The notes beneath the pieces were generated by a model. That model saw only the letters and a program-made list of their open reading frames with translations, made no database searches and was not told where the DNA came from. Source: an uncultured Porphyromonadaceae bacterium (GTDB lineage: Bacteria > Bacteroidota > Bacteroidia > Bacteroidales > Muribaculaceae). Taken from it: a stretch of 64,000 bases of DNA. The position numbers and the translations under genes were made by a program. The DNA is taken from positions 1-64,000 of the forward strand of contig CAMWSS010000004.1 of NCBI GenBank assembly GCA_947177035.1, given 5' to 3'. Shown piece by piece: positions 18,056 through 27,571 of the stretch. Positions within the stretch are counted from its first letter, which is position 1; the number at the start of each line of letters is the position of its first letter.

Positions 18056-19590
18056 GATTCGGCGGGAGTTGTGATGCTGTCGATGCCACGGCGTATGCGA
18101 CGTATGGTTTCGTCGCGTCCGAGCAGTTCGGTGATTTCAAACATGTGGGGGCCTTTGCATTCGCCGACCACTGTCAGGCGGAAGGCGTTCATGACGTTGC
18201 CCATGTGGTAGCCCTTTTCTTTGATCCAGTCCAGGATCGGGGTTTCGGCGGCTGCGGCCGAGAAGTCGGGCAGTGCGGCCAGGCGTCCGATCAGTTCGTC
18301 CATGATCGCCGGGGTTTCGGCGCTCCAGCGCTTTTTGACGCTTTTGGCTTCATATTCTGTCGGGGCGACAAAGAAGAAGCGGGCCTGGTCCCAGAGGTCG
18401 CGCACGAAGTTGATTCGGCTTTTGACCATTCCGACCGCACGGATAATGTAGTCGTTGTTGAAGTCGTCGGGGTTGACGCCGTGTTCGCGCATCACCGGTT
18501 TGAACAGTTCGGCCAGTTCGTTGTCGGGAAGTGTCTGGAGATACTGGTGGTTGAACCATGATCCTTTTTCGTAGGCGAATTTCGCGCCGGCTTTTGAGCA
18601 GTGGCTGAGCGAGAATCGGTCGATCAGTTCCTGCATGCTCATGATTTCGGTGTCGTCGCCGGGGTTCCATCCGAGCAGGGCCAGGAAGTTGACCACGGCC
18701 TGCGGCAGGTAACCGTCTTCGCGATATCCGCGTGAGATGGCGCCTGTGGCGGGATCGGTCCAGAGCAGCGGGAATACGGGGAAGCCGAGGCGGTCGCCGT
18801 CGCGTTTGCTCAGTTTTCCTTTGCCGTCGGGCTTGAGCAGCAGCGGCAGGTGCACGAAGTCAGGCATTGTGTCGGCCCATCCGAAGGCTTCGTACAGCAG
18901 CACGTGCAGGGGGGCTGACGGCAGCCATTCTTCGCCTCTGATCACGTGGCTCACCTTCATCAGGTGGTCGTCGACGATGTTTGCCAGATGATATGTCGGC
19001 AGGTCGTCGGCGCTTTTATATAGCACTTTGTCGTCAAGAATGTCGCTTTTGATCACGACTTTTCCTCGGATCAGGTCGTTGACTTCGACGGCGCGTCCGG
19101 CGTCGACTTTGAACCTCACTACGTATTGTTCGCCGTCGTCGATGCGTTTCTGCACCTCGTCGGCTGTCATGGTCAGTGAGTTGCGCATTGATCCTCTGGT
19201 CGATGCGTCGTATTGGAAATTCGGAGTTGCCGCGCGTGCTGCCTCAAGTTCGGCCGGAGTGTCGAACGCGATGTAGGCTTTTCCGGCGTCGAGGAGCATT
19301 TTCACGTGCTCGCGATATATGTCGCGGCGCTCGCTTTGTTTGTAGGGTCCGTATGGACCGCCTTCGCGGACGCCTTCGTCGATTTCGATTCCCAGCCAGT
19401 GGAGGGCTTCGTTGATGTAGTCTTCAGCGCCAGGGACAAAGCGCTGTGAATCAGTGTCCTCGATGCGCAGGATCATCGTGCCGCCATGTTGGCGGGCAAA
19501 GAGGTAGTTATACAGTGCCGTGCGGACACCGCCTATATGCAGCGGCCCCGTCGGCGACGGAGCGAAACGTACTCTAACTTCTCGGTTCAT
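18052..19590 (-). CDS. gltX: Glutamyl-tRNA synthetase
   Basis: 512 aa, class I. The HIGH motif is in [21 protein letters not shown] (residues 7-27, signature HIGG) and the KMSKS motif is GKLSKRDGD. Tail residues belong to the anticodon-binding helical domain. The open frame continues 18 codons further upstream (MPRLREF), but the ATG at 19590 opens directly into the family N-terminus. It is the first gene of a leftward operon with argC, lysS, gpsA and pgi and has a complete promoter at 19614-19645. Confidence 0.96.
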   Translation of the reverse strand: MNREVRVRFAPSPTGPLHIGGVRTALYNYLFARQHGGTMILRIEDTDSQRFVPGAEDYINEALHWLGIEIDEGVREGGPYGPYKQSERRDIYREHVKMLLDAGKAYIAFDTPAELEAARAATPNFQYDASTRGSMRNSLTMTADEVQKRIDDGEQYVVRFKVDAGRAVEVNDLIRGKVVIKSDILDDKVLYKSADDLPTYHLANIVDDHLMKVSHVIRGEEWLPSAPLHVLLYEAFGWADTMPDFVHLPLLLKPDGKGKLSKRDGDRLGFPVFPLLWTDPATGAISRGYREDGYLPQAVVNFLALLGWNPGDDTEIMSMQELIDRFSLSHCSKAGAKFAYEKGSWFNHQYLQTLPDNELAELFKPVMREHGVNPDDFNNDYIIRAVGMVKSRINFVRDLWDQARFFFVAPTEYEAKSVKKRWSAETPAIMDELIGRLAALPDFSAAAAETPILDWIKEKGYHMGNVMNAFRLTVVGECKGPHMFEITELLGRDETIRRIRRGIDSITTPAES

Positions 19591-19613
19591 AATGATTAGG
19601 GTATAATTTGCCG

Positions 19614-19645
19614 CAAAGATACAAAATTCTCTCAACCTTGGCAAA
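19614..19645 (-). promoter_or_regulatory. Promoter of the gltX operon
   Basis: Minus-strand TTTG (19645-19642), 20 bases, TATCTTTG (19621-19614): a perfect match to the Bacteroidetes consensus, 23 bases before the gltX ATG. Confidence 0.85.
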
Positions 19646-19708
19646 TCAGGTTTTTCGTGTCGGGAAGAAATTTGTCTGGGAATCGCTTGAGATCCGCCGA
19701 GAAGAGTG

Positions 19709-21073
19709 TCAGGAGCGTCGTCTGACGGTGTAGTGTGTGGCGATCACGGCCAGGGTCAGTGCCTCGGCCGTGGGTATGGCCAGCCACAGTCCTTTCTGTC
19801 CGATCAGTTCCGGCATGAAGATGAACGCCGGGACCAGAAAGATAATGCCGCGCAGGAAGGTGTAGAATATTGAGAGTACGGCGGCTTCGATGCTCTGATA
19901 GTATCCGATAAACGTTATGTTGACTGCAAAGAACAGGGCGCAGGTCGCGAAGAGGGGCAATCCGTCAGACGCGATGGCATAGGCCGGTTCGGAGGCGGGC
20001 AGAAACGCTCCGGCGATGGCTCCGGCGCAGATCCAGAGTCCGACGGTGACCATGATGCCGCAGATGGAGGCGGTGAGGAGTGCCACTCTGAGGGCGCGGC
20101 CGATGCGGTCGGACCTGTTGGCGCCATGGTTGAAGCTGATTATCGGCTGGGCGGACTGGGCCACTGCGTTGGCAATGGAGAATACGACCGGAAACATGAA
20201 GCAGGCGATGGAGTAGGCTGCCACTCCGGCTTCGCCGTGGATTTTCATGAAGGAGATGTTGCCTGTAAACATCATTATGCCCATCGCTCCCTCGGTGAGG
20301 AAGGTGGCAAAGCCGATTTTCATCATGTAGCCGGTGTTGCGCATCGACAGCAGCAGGCTGGTGACCGAGAGTTTCAGTCTGTAGAAACGCAGTTTGTCGG
20401 CGAATCTGACAAAATATGTCAGCACCATGATTCCGCCGATGCCGCAGCTTATCGACGTGGCCATAGCCGCGCCGGTCACTCCCATGCCGAGCGGGAATAT
20501 CATCACATAGTCCAACGCGATGTTGATCGAGGCCGGGATGAGCTGGCTCCACATGGCGTATTTAGGCGATCCGTCCAGGCGGATGAGCATCATGCCGATG
20601 CATTGCACCAGAATGAATATCAGGCTCGGCGCGAGCGGAATCAGATAGGCCGTCGCGTTGGCTTGCAGTTCGGGGCTGCATCCGAGCAGGCGCACTGTGG
20701 CCGCGGGCCGGATCAGAGCCGCCGCGATCATGGCGCCGATGATCAGGATTCCGGCCAGAAACGCCTGGGTCATGATGATGCGGGCGGCTTTGACGTTGTC
20801 TTCCGACAGGCGTATGCTCGCGATGACCGACGCTCCGATGCCGAGCATGAGTCCTACTCCGGTTGAGAGCATGAACAACGGAGCCACAATGTTGACGGCG
20901 GCTATGCCGTTGGCGCCCGCGCCATTGCCCACAAAAATTCCGTCGGCGAGTGTTAGCGCCGAGTTGAATATCATGCCGATGAGAGTCGGGAAGAACAGTG
21001 CGCGGAAGAGCGGACCGATTTTGCCGTTGCCGAAATCCAGTTTGTCTCTGTCAAGGTTTCTGTCTTGTGTCAT
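19709..21073 (-). CDS. MATE family efflux transporter
   Basis: 454 aa with 12 predicted membrane helices in two six-helix halves. The start ([25 protein letters not shown]) and the segment [17 protein letters not shown] are typical of the DinF/NorM-like MATE branch of Bacteroidetes. It would export drugs or metabolites in exchange for Na+ or H+. It is divergent from an AraC regulator 129 bases away, and a -7 element lies at 21111-21118. The substrate is unknown. Confidence 0.92.
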   Translation of the reverse strand: MTQDRNLDRDKLDFGNGKIGPLFRALFFPTLIGMIFNSALTLADGIFVGNGAGANGIAAVNIVAPLFMLSTGVGLMLGIGASVIASIRLSEDNVKAARIIMTQAFLAGILIIGAMIAAALIRPAATVRLLGCSPELQANATAYLIPLAPSLIFILVQCIGMMLIRLDGSPKYAMWSQLIPASINIALDYVMIFPLGMGVTGAAMATSISCGIGGIMVLTYFVRFADKLRFYRLKLSVTSLLLSMRNTGYMMKIGFATFLTEGAMGIMMFTGNISFMKIHGEAGVAAYSIACFMFPVVFSIANAVAQSAQPIISFNHGANRSDRIGRALRVALLTASICGIMVTVGLWICAGAIAGAFLPASEPAYAIASDGLPLFATCALFFAVNITFIGYYQSIEAAVLSIFYTFLRGIIFLVPAFIFMPELIGQKGLWLAIPTAEALTLAVIATHYTVRRRS

Positions 21074-21110
21074 GAGTGGGATTGTGGTTATGGTTTGGTG
21101 AAAACGGCGG

Positions 21111-21118
21111 CAAAGGTA
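21111..21118 (-). promoter_or_regulatory. -7 element of the MATE gene
   Basis: Minus-strand TACCTTTG, 37 bases before the MATE ATG. No upstream TTG was found at proper spacing, which would fit activator control. Confidence 0.55.
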
Positions 21119-21184
21119 AGACTATTCAGCGGTATATTTACGGGATAAATTCCGGGAGTTTCGGCATTTTTCCGTTTTTTTCAG

Positions 21185-21192
21185 TAAATTTG
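21185..21192 (+). promoter_or_regulatory. -7 element of the AraC-type regulator gene
   Basis: TAAATTTG ends 10 bases before the ATG at 21203, giving at most a very short leader. It lies back to back with the MATE -7 element, 67 bases apart. Confidence 0.55.
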
Positions 21193-21202
21193 CGGTTTAT
21201 TT

Positions 21203-22039
21203 ATGAAACATATAGACCAGAGCACAATCTGTGCTGGAGAATATTGTCCTGCTTTCGGACCCGGAACACCTTTTATGGTGGAGGGTTGCATGATTCTCCA
21301 GTGTGTGGATGGGACGGCGTCGTTTTCGCTTAATTTCAGGCGTCATGACATCGGACGTGGTGACGTTGTGTTTCTGTTCAACGACATGGTGGTGATGCTT
21401 GACAGCCGAAGCGAAGATTTCAGGATCAGATATGTGACGGTGACGGCCGCGACGGTCTTCGGGATCTATATGCGGATAACGGCCCAGCAGTTCTGGGACC
21501 GGCTCTATCTGGCGCCTGTTCAGCGTTTTGACGCCGTCTATGGCCGCGGCATCGACAACTGGATGTCGGAGTGTCTGCTGGTGAGCGGGTCGTGCACTCC
21601 GGCGGTTGCCGCCGAAGTAGTGTCGGGGCTGGTGGTTTCGCTTTTAATGGTCATGGAAGATATAGTCAGCCGCAGCGAAGAGGTTGCGCCCCCGCAGTTT
21701 GTCAATTCGCCATGGAAGATAGCCGGCAATTTTTTCGTGCTTCTGTCGCGCAACTATACGGTGCACCATAAGGTGGGGTTTTATGCCGATGCCCTCAGCG
21801 TGACCCCCGACTATCTGTCGTCGGTGATCAGGTCATGCACCGGTCTGTCGGCCAAACAGACCATTGAAAGCAGGCTTGTGCTCGCCATGAAGGCCATGCT
21901 TGAAAGCACTGGCCTGCCGATAAAAGACATAGCGCGTCGGCTGCATTTCGAGGATTCGTCACATCTGTGTCGGGTGTTTCGCCGCCACACGTCGATGTCG
22001 CCGCTTGAATATCGCAGGCTCAGGTCTGTGCCGTTATAA
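21203..22039 (+). CDS. AraC family transcriptional regulator
   Basis: 278 aa. The N-terminal part (about 10-165) is a cupin-like sensing region. The C-terminal about 100 residues hold the two AraC helix-turn-helices: ALSVTPDYLSSVIRSCTG for the first, and LPIKDIARRLHFEDSSHLCRVFRRHTSMSPLEYR for the second plus the family signature. It is divergent from the MATE exporter, which makes that gene the likely target. The ligand is unknown. Confidence 0.92.
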   Translation: MKHIDQSTICAGEYCPAFGPGTPFMVEGCMILQCVDGTASFSLNFRRHDIGRGDVVFLFNDMVVMLDSRSEDFRIRYVTVTAATVFGIYMRITAQQFWDRLYLAPVQRFDAVYGRGIDNWMSECLLVSGSCTPAVAAEVVSGLVVSLLMVMEDIVSRSEEVAPPQFVNSPWKIAGNFFVLLSRNYTVHHKVGFYADALSVTPDYLSSVIRSCTGLSAKQTIESRLVLAMKAMLESTGLPIKDIARRLHFEDSSHLCRVFRRHTSMSPLEYRRLRSVPL

Positions 22040-22092
22040 TAATAATGTGTTGTCATGCGTTTACTATCATATGTATATAAATTGAAGCGACT

Positions 22093-24405
22093 TTGAAAAA
22101 CAACAACATCATCATAAATCTGATTCTGCTGTTTGGGCTTTTTGTGCCGGCATATGTTTCTGCCAACGAGCCGCAGATGCATCTGTCGGAGATCGAGGTC
22201 AGGCCGCGCAAGGAGAAGTATTCCAAAAAGAACAATCCTGCGGTTGACTTCGTGCGCCGCATCATGGCCACGCGCGATCTTTCCGACCCGATGCGCCATC
22301 CGTATTATTCATATGGAAAATATGAACGCATTAATCTCGGCATCATAGACTTTGACAAGATTGACACGGCGTCGCGGTTCGGATTCATCAACCAGTATAT
22401 GGACACTACCGTGCTGACAGGCAGGAAGGTGCTCAATCTGTCGGTCAAGGAGAAGCTGAGTGACCATTATTTCCGTGCTGATCCGGCCACGGAGCGCGAG
22501 GTGGTGCGTGCCATCAACCGCAATGGCGTCGACGAACTGACGCGGTTTGACGAGTCGGTGCAGACGTCGATAATGAACGTGATGCGCGAGATCGACATCT
22601 ATGACCAGGATATCGTCGTGTTGATGAACCGCTTTGTCAGCCCGCTCGGGCGTCTTGCTCCTGATTTCTATAAATTTTATCTGACCGACACTGTGGCCGA
22701 CGGCAATGCGCCGGGCGATTCTCTGGTGGTGCTCTCTTTCGTGCCGCGCAACGTGGCTCAGTTCGGATTCAATGGCAAGCTGTTTGTGGCCAAGGGCGAC
22801 TCGGCCATGTTTATCCGCCGGGCGATTCTGAACGTGCCGGTGAAAGGCAATGTCAATTTCATCACCCGCATGGTGATCGATCAGGAATTTGAGCGTGCGC
22901 CCGACGGCACGCGGCTGAAAGTCAAGGACGACATGACGGCCGAATTCAACGTGTTGACCCAAAGCCTGTATGGCCGGCGGCTCACGGTCTATAACTCACA
23001 TTCGTTTGGCGCGCCGGCCGATTCGTCGGTGTTTGACCGCGGAGAGAAGGTGATATATCTGGATGATATGCGCGTTAAAGGCGACGCATATTGGCAGGCC
23101 AACAGGCCGGTGGTCATGCAGGGCGGAGAGTCGGCGATGGCCGAGCTTATGGGGCGGCTGCGTCAGGACCCGATCTACTATTGGGGCGAGAAGACGTTGA
23201 AACTGCTTGTGGGCGGCTATGTGCATATCGGAGGCAAAAACGCCCGTTTTGACTATGGCCCGATTCTCAATTCCATCGGCTCCAACGGACTTGAGGGCCT
23301 GCGGCTGAGGGCTGGCGGCACGACCACTCCGAAACTGTCGCCGCGATGGTTTATTGAAGGATATGCGGCCTATGGTTTCAAAGATCAGAAACTGAAATAT
23401 GATGCGTCGGTTGAATATTCGTTTATTGACAAGAAGATCAATCAGAATGAATTTCCGATCCGTTCGCTGAAGGTGCGACACTGCTATGACGTCGACAAAA
23501 TCGGTCAGCATTATTTCACCGAAAACCGTGACGCGGTTTTCTATTCCATCACGCGCGTCCCCAATAAGCGGATGACCTATCTGCGCCAGACCGACCTGCA
23601 GTTCAAATGGGAATTCTACAACAATCTGGCCATCACGCTCGGCACATCGCTGCAGCGTCAGGAGGCTACTCCGTTCATGGAGTTTGTCGACGGATATGGC
23701 CGCGAGATCGGCCACTTCGGACAGCTGGCCTCGACGCTCGATCTGCGCTGGGCGCCAGGCGAAGTGATATTCCAGACGCAGAATTCACGAAAAGACGTGA
23801 ACCATGAGGCTCCGATCTTTCACCTGCGCCACACCTATGCGCCTAAGGGCGTGGCCGGCGCGCGCTGGGGCGTCAACAAGACTGAATTTTCCTTCGAGCA
23901 CAGATGGTTTTTCTCGTCATGGGGATATATGGACGTGATCATGACGGCAGGCCACGTGTGGGACCAGACGGTGTTCACCAATCTGCTGTCGCCCAACACC
24001 AATATATCTTATATCATCCAGGGACGCTGCTTCTCGCTGCTCAACCCGATGGAGTTTGTCAACGACACGGATGTGTCGCTCCATCTCACATACTGGCTCA
24101 ATGGCGCCATATTCAACTATATTCCGGGACTCAAAAAGCTGAAACTGCGCGAGGTTGTGGGCTTCAAGGCAATGTGGGGCCAGCTGAGCGACCGCAATAA
24201 TCCGGCACTTAATCCGTCGCTGCTCCGTTTTCCGGCCGATGTGACCGTCACGCCGATGGGCCGCAAGCCATATATGGAGATGCTGGTAGGTCTTGACAAT
24301 ATTTTCCGCATACTCCGTGTGGACTATGTGCACCGCCTCAACTACCGCTCCAATCCCGGAGTGGACCGCTGGGGCATCAGAGTCGGCCTGCATATCAACT
24401 TCTAA
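22093..24405 (+). CDS. DUF5686 family outer-membrane protein
   Basis: 770 aa starting at TTG, the only start that preserves the signal peptide (about 1-24, ending YVSA). The N-terminal EIEVRPRKEKYSKKNNPAVDFVRRI and the C-terminal barrel strands ending WGIRVGLHINF fit DUF5686, a large Bacteroidetes outer-membrane family. Most members begin with a carboxypeptidase-regulatory-like beta-sandwich, which is missing here; only its last strand (LSEIEVRPR) remains. A 13-codon ORF (22055-22096) ends in a TGA that overlaps the TTG, suggesting coupled translation. Function unknown. Confidence 0.83.
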   Translation: MKNNNIIINLILLFGLFVPAYVSANEPQMHLSEIEVRPRKEKYSKKNNPAVDFVRRIMATRDLSDPMRHPYYSYGKYERINLGIIDFDKIDTASRFGFINQYMDTTVLTGRKVLNLSVKEKLSDHYFRADPATEREVVRAINRNGVDELTRFDESVQTSIMNVMREIDIYDQDIVVLMNRFVSPLGRLAPDFYKFYLTDTVADGNAPGDSLVVLSFVPRNVAQFGFNGKLFVAKGDSAMFIRRAILNVPVKGNVNFITRMVIDQEFERAPDGTRLKVKDDMTAEFNVLTQSLYGRRLTVYNSHSFGAPADSSVFDRGEKVIYLDDMRVKGDAYWQANRPVVMQGGESAMAELMGRLRQDPIYYWGEKTLKLLVGGYVHIGGKNARFDYGPILNSIGSNGLEGLRLRAGGTTTPKLSPRWFIEGYAAYGFKDQKLKYDASVEYSFIDKKINQNEFPIRSLKVRHCYDVDKIGQHYFTENRDAVFYSITRVPNKRMTYLRQTDLQFKWEFYNNLAITLGTSLQRQEATPFMEFVDGYGREIGHFGQLASTLDLRWAPGEVIFQTQNSRKDVNHEAPIFHLRHTYAPKGVAGARWGVNKTEFSFEHRWFFSSWGYMDVIMTAGHVWDQTVFTNLLSPNTNISYIIQGRCFSLLNPMEFVNDTDVSLHLTYWLNGAIFNYIPGLKKLKLREVVGFKAMWGQLSDRNNPALNPSLLRFPADVTVTPMGRKPYMEMLVGLDNIFRILRVDYVHRLNYRSNPGVDRWGIRVGLHINF

Positions 24406-24409
24406 GAGC

Positions 24410-25285
24410 TTAAAAACGAAGAGACATGGTCAGGCCATAGCCGGAGGCGCCGTCGGCGGTGACGATGCGCGCCGGCGTCGAGCGCAGTTCGATGCGGTGC
24501 TGTCTGGCCCAGCGGCGCGCTGGATTTCCGGCAAACAGTCCGACGACCTCATTGACCGGGTCGACCAGAAAGGCGGCTATGTTGCCGAGCACCGGCGATC
24601 CGAGCAGGCGGTAGTCGTTGTTGGCGAGATAATGCTTTGTCATATAGAATCCTTCGCCGATGATGCTGCCGACGATAGGGGTGAGCAGCAGGTCGTTATA
24701 TGAAGGATATTCCATAAAAGCCTCTATGCCGAATTCCCATTCGAAGGAGCTGATCAGAGTGCTGTAGAGCAGCGAACCCCAGAAGTTGAAGCCGCAGGAG
24801 CGTGCGGCCATGAAGTAGGCGGCTCCGGCATAGGGGTGGAGCACGAAGTTGATTATGGGGAGATCGTGGTCCCAGACTGGGCCGTGGCGGATCACGTGGT
24901 CATACCAGCGCTGAAAGAGTGGGGTGCGGCTGAGTTCGGCGCTGTTCCAGTCGGTGGCTCCTTCGGGCAGGCATTCGAGCACCAGCAGGGTGCCGACAAA
25001 CGCGCCGCTTAGCACGGCGGTGTTGGTCCAGAGCCGCTTCCAGTCTTCGTGGCGCGCGGTGTGTGACATCGGGAACGCATAGATGCTCGGTGTCGGTTTG
25101 TCGCGCAGAGGCAGCATCCGGATTTTCACCTGGTCCGGGCTGAAATCAGGCGTTGTTTCCGGCAGGCTTATCTCTGACACGGACACAGGCACAGACGATG
25201 GATTATGTGGGGCGGACGCAGATGCAGACGCGGTTGTCGCCGCCACGAATAACATTGTGATGAGTTTTAGGACGTGAGGTTTCAT
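24410..25285 (-). CDS. DUF3943 domain outer-membrane-associated protein
   Basis: 291 aa with a signal peptide (about 1-25) followed by a Ser/Pro-rich stretch. The DUF3943 core is seen in WDHDLPIINFVLHPYAGAAYF, SSFEWEFGIEAF, PSYNDLLLTPIVGSIIGEGFY and DPVNEVVGLFAGNPARR. It is predicted to be membrane-associated, with several short hydrophobic helices and small C-terminal strands. The gene ends 4 bases from the convergent DUF5686 gene with no terminator between. Function unknown. Confidence 0.85.
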   Translation of the reverse strand: MKPHVLKLITMLFVAATTASASASAPHNPSSVPVSVSEISLPETTPDFSPDQVKIRMLPLRDKPTPSIYAFPMSHTARHEDWKRLWTNTAVLSGAFVGTLLVLECLPEGATDWNSAELSRTPLFQRWYDHVIRHGPVWDHDLPIINFVLHPYAGAAYFMAARSCGFNFWGSLLYSTLISSFEWEFGIEAFMEYPSYNDLLLTPIVGSIIGEGFYMTKHYLANNDYRLLGSPVLGNIAAFLVDPVNEVVGLFAGNPARRWARQHRIELRSTPARIVTADGASGYGLTMSLRF

Positions 25286-25324
25286 GCAATATCAACAACT
25301 GACGGCGCCTGATGGTTGACCCGT

Positions 25325-25363
25325 AAAAAAAAGGCCGTCCGGGTGGTGGAACAACGGACGGCC
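25325..25363 (-). terminator. Orphan intrinsic terminator upstream of the DUF3943 gene
   Basis: Minus-strand hairpin GGCCGTCC/GGACGGCC (25363-25356 with 25340-25333) followed directly by a run of eight or more T (25332-25325). It lies 40 bases before the DUF3943 ATG, within the gap to ilvA. On the plus strand no T-run follows, so it works leftward only. It could end a small RNA or attenuate the DUF3943 transcript. Confidence 0.75.
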
Positions 25364-25439
25364 ATGACTTGAAATTCTGGTTATGATTATCTTAGATTCT
25401 GTTATTCGACAGATGAAACAATGGTGGATTGAAAAATGT

Positions 25440-25471
25440 TTTGGGCAGTTGGGAAATTTGTGTTAATTTTG
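25440..25471 (+). promoter_or_regulatory. Promoter of the ilvA-topB operon
   Basis: TTTG (25440-25443), 20 bases, TAATTTTG (25464-25471); about 40 bases before the ilvA ATG. Confidence 0.85.
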
Positions 25472-25511
25472 CGGCATATAAAACCATACACTACCCAAAA
25501 ACAGAACAGCA

Positions 25512-26708
25512 ATGCTTGAATTAAGTGAAGTCTACAACGCTTCGCGCGTGCTTAAGGGTGTGGCCCGCCGCACTCCGATCATGTATGCCTCCCGCATCAA
25601 TCCCGAGGTAGACACATATTTGAAATGTGAGAATCTGCAAAACACCGGGTCTTTTAAGTTGCGCGGTGCGTTCTACAAGATTTCACAGCTGACCGACGAA
25701 GAGAAGTCGCGCGGCGTGATTGCCTGCTCGGCCGGCAACCATGCCCAGGGTGTGGCTCTCGGCGCCAGCCGCAATGGTATCAAATCGATCATCTGTCTGC
25801 CTGCCGGCGCTCCGCTGAGCAAGGTTGAAGCCACCAAAGGATATGGCGCCGAGGTGTGTCTGGTTCCTGGTGTATATGACGACGCCTATGCCAAGGCCGT
25901 TGAACTTCGTGATCAGTTCGGCTATACGTTCGTGCATCCGTTTGACGATCCCAAAGTGATTGCCGGCCAAGGCACGATCGGACTCGAGATCATCGAGGAT
26001 ATGCCGGAGGTTGAGGCCGTTGTCGTGCCCATCGGCGGCGGCGGACTGATTGCAGGAGTGGCTTTCGCCATCAAGCAGCTCCGCCCTGACGTCAAGGTTT
26101 ATGGCGTGCAGGCCGAAGGCGCCCCGTCAATGTTTGACTCTATCAAAAAGGGCGAACGCGTGCACCTTGACTCGGTGAAGACGATTGCCGACGGCATTGC
26201 CGTTAAGGAGCCCGGAGTCAACACTTTTGAGCTTATCAACCAGTATGTCGACGAGGTTGTGACCGTGAGCGAAGACGAGATCGCCGCAGCGATCCTTGCC
26301 CTGATGGAGCAGAAGAAGCTGGTCAGCGAAGGCGCTGGCGCAGTGTCTGTGGCCGCCGTGATGTTCAACAAGGTTCCGGTCAAGGGCAAGAAGACTGTCT
26401 GTGTGGTTTCCGGTGGCAACATCGACGTGACCGCCCACAATCGCGCAGTGCGCCGCGGCCTGGTCAAGAGCGGCCGTGACTGCTCGATGACGCTTGACCT
26501 GCAGGACAAGCCCGGACAGCTTTCGGGTGTGCTCAACGTGATTGCCGAACATGGCGGCAACGTGGTTTCTGTCGTTCACGAACGCAGCACCGATTCCACC
26601 GACGTCAATGGATGTATGCTTCACGTCGAGCTTGAGACACGCAATCACGAGCATATAGCAGAAATCAAACAGGCTCTTAAAAAGGCCGGTTTTGTGATCG
26701 TCGGATGA
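25512..26708 (+). CDS. ilvA: Threonine ammonia-lyase with C-terminal ACT domain
   Basis: 398 aa. This PLP enzyme deaminates threonine to 2-oxobutanoate. The PLP lysine is in NTGSFKLRGA; the phosphate loop is IGGGGLIAG. From about residue 320 an ACT-type domain (CSMTLDLQDKPGQLSGVLNV) is present, as in the roughly 400-aa catabolic/biosynthetic type common in Bacteroides rather than the 510-aa E. coli IlvA. It has its own promoter and overlaps prmA by 4 bases. Whether it serves isoleucine synthesis or threonine breakdown cannot be decided here. Confidence 0.93.
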   Translation: MLELSEVYNASRVLKGVARRTPIMYASRINPEVDTYLKCENLQNTGSFKLRGAFYKISQLTDEEKSRGVIACSAGNHAQGVALGASRNGIKSIICLPAGAPLSKVEATKGYGAEVCLVPGVYDDAYAKAVELRDQFGYTFVHPFDDPKVIAGQGTIGLEIIEDMPEVEAVVVPIGGGGLIAGVAFAIKQLRPDVKVYGVQAEGAPSMFDSIKKGERVHLDSVKTIADGIAVKEPGVNTFELINQYVDEVVTVSEDEIAAAILALMEQKKLVSEGAGAVSVAAVMFNKVPVKGKKTVCVVSGGNIDVTAHNRAVRRGLVKSGRDCSMTLDLQDKPGQLSGVLNVIAEHGGNVVSVVHERSTDSTDVNGCMLHVELETRNHEHIAEIKQALKKAGFVIVG

Positions 26709-27559
26709 ACGATTACGTTGAACTGCGTCTTGAGCTGAAGCCATGTTCGTCCGACGCCACGGATGTGCTGGCCGCCATGCTTGCTGAAGCTGGCTATGAG
26801 AGTTTTCTCCCTGACGAATCAGGGTTGACAGCATATATACGTGAGGCTGATTATGACGCTGACGCAGTCGGCGTCATAATCAGCTCGTTTCCCATGGATT
26901 GTGTCATCTCGACTCCGTCGGCGACCAAAATCGAGGGCCGCGACTGGAACAGCGAGTGGGAACGCAATTATTTCAAGCCGATCGTTGTCGGCGACAGATG
27001 CGTGATCCATAGTTCGTTTCACACAGATGTGCCGAAGGCGGAATATGACATCGTCATAGATCCGAAAATGGCATTCGGCACCGGACATCACGCCACCACT
27101 TCGCAGGTGATCGAGGCGTTGCTGTCCATGTCGGAACAGGGACTGACGGTGACCGATATGGGCACCGGCACTGGAATTCTGTCGATTCTCTGCGCCATGC
27201 GTGGCGCTGAGCGGGTGACCGGTGTGGAGATCGATCCAGCAGCATGGGAAAACGCGGTCGAGAACGTCAGACTCAACGGTGCCGGTCAGACGGCACAGAT
27301 GATCTGTGGCGATGCTTCGGCTCTGACAGACATTCCGAAGGCCGATCTGTTTATCGCCAACATCAACCGCAATATCATTACCGGAGATCTGCCGGCCTAT
27401 GTCGGCGCGCTCAAGCCTGGAGCAACAGTGATTTTCAGCGGATTCTATGAAGCTGATATTCCTGTGATCATGGCCGTGGCCGAACCGCTTGGCCTGTTTG
27501 AAGTGCGACATACCGTGCAGAATGAATGGTGCTGCCTGATACTTAAATACGGAAAGTGA
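26705..27559 (+). CDS. prmA: Ribosomal protein L11 methyltransferase
   Basis: 284 aa. It trimethylates L11 using SAM. The N-terminal L11-binding domain (about 1-85) is followed by the SAM domain: DPKMAFGTGHHATTS, then motif I VTDMGTGTGILSILCAMRGA, the acidic loop GVEIDPAAWENAVEN and the motif IV segment FIANINRNII. It overlaps ilvA by 4 bases and precedes mazG by 12. Confidence 0.93.
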   Translation: MNDYVELRLELKPCSSDATDVLAAMLAEAGYESFLPDESGLTAYIREADYDADAVGVIISSFPMDCVISTPSATKIEGRDWNSEWERNYFKPIVVGDRCVIHSSFHTDVPKAEYDIVIDPKMAFGTGHHATTSQVIEALLSMSEQGLTVTDMGTGTGILSILCAMRGAERVTGVEIDPAAWENAVENVRLNGAGQTAQMICGDASALTDIPKADLFIANINRNIITGDLPAYVGALKPGATVIFSGFYEADIPVIMAVAEPLGLFEVRHTVQNEWCCLILKYGK

Positions 27560-27571
27560 TATAATTTATAT

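Noticed and set aside
20126-20866. 246-codon plus-strand frame antisense to the MATE gene
   Set aside because: Its translation is His/Arg/Asp-rich and low in hydrophobics, typical of a shadow frame; the opposite strand encodes a convincing 12-helix transporter.
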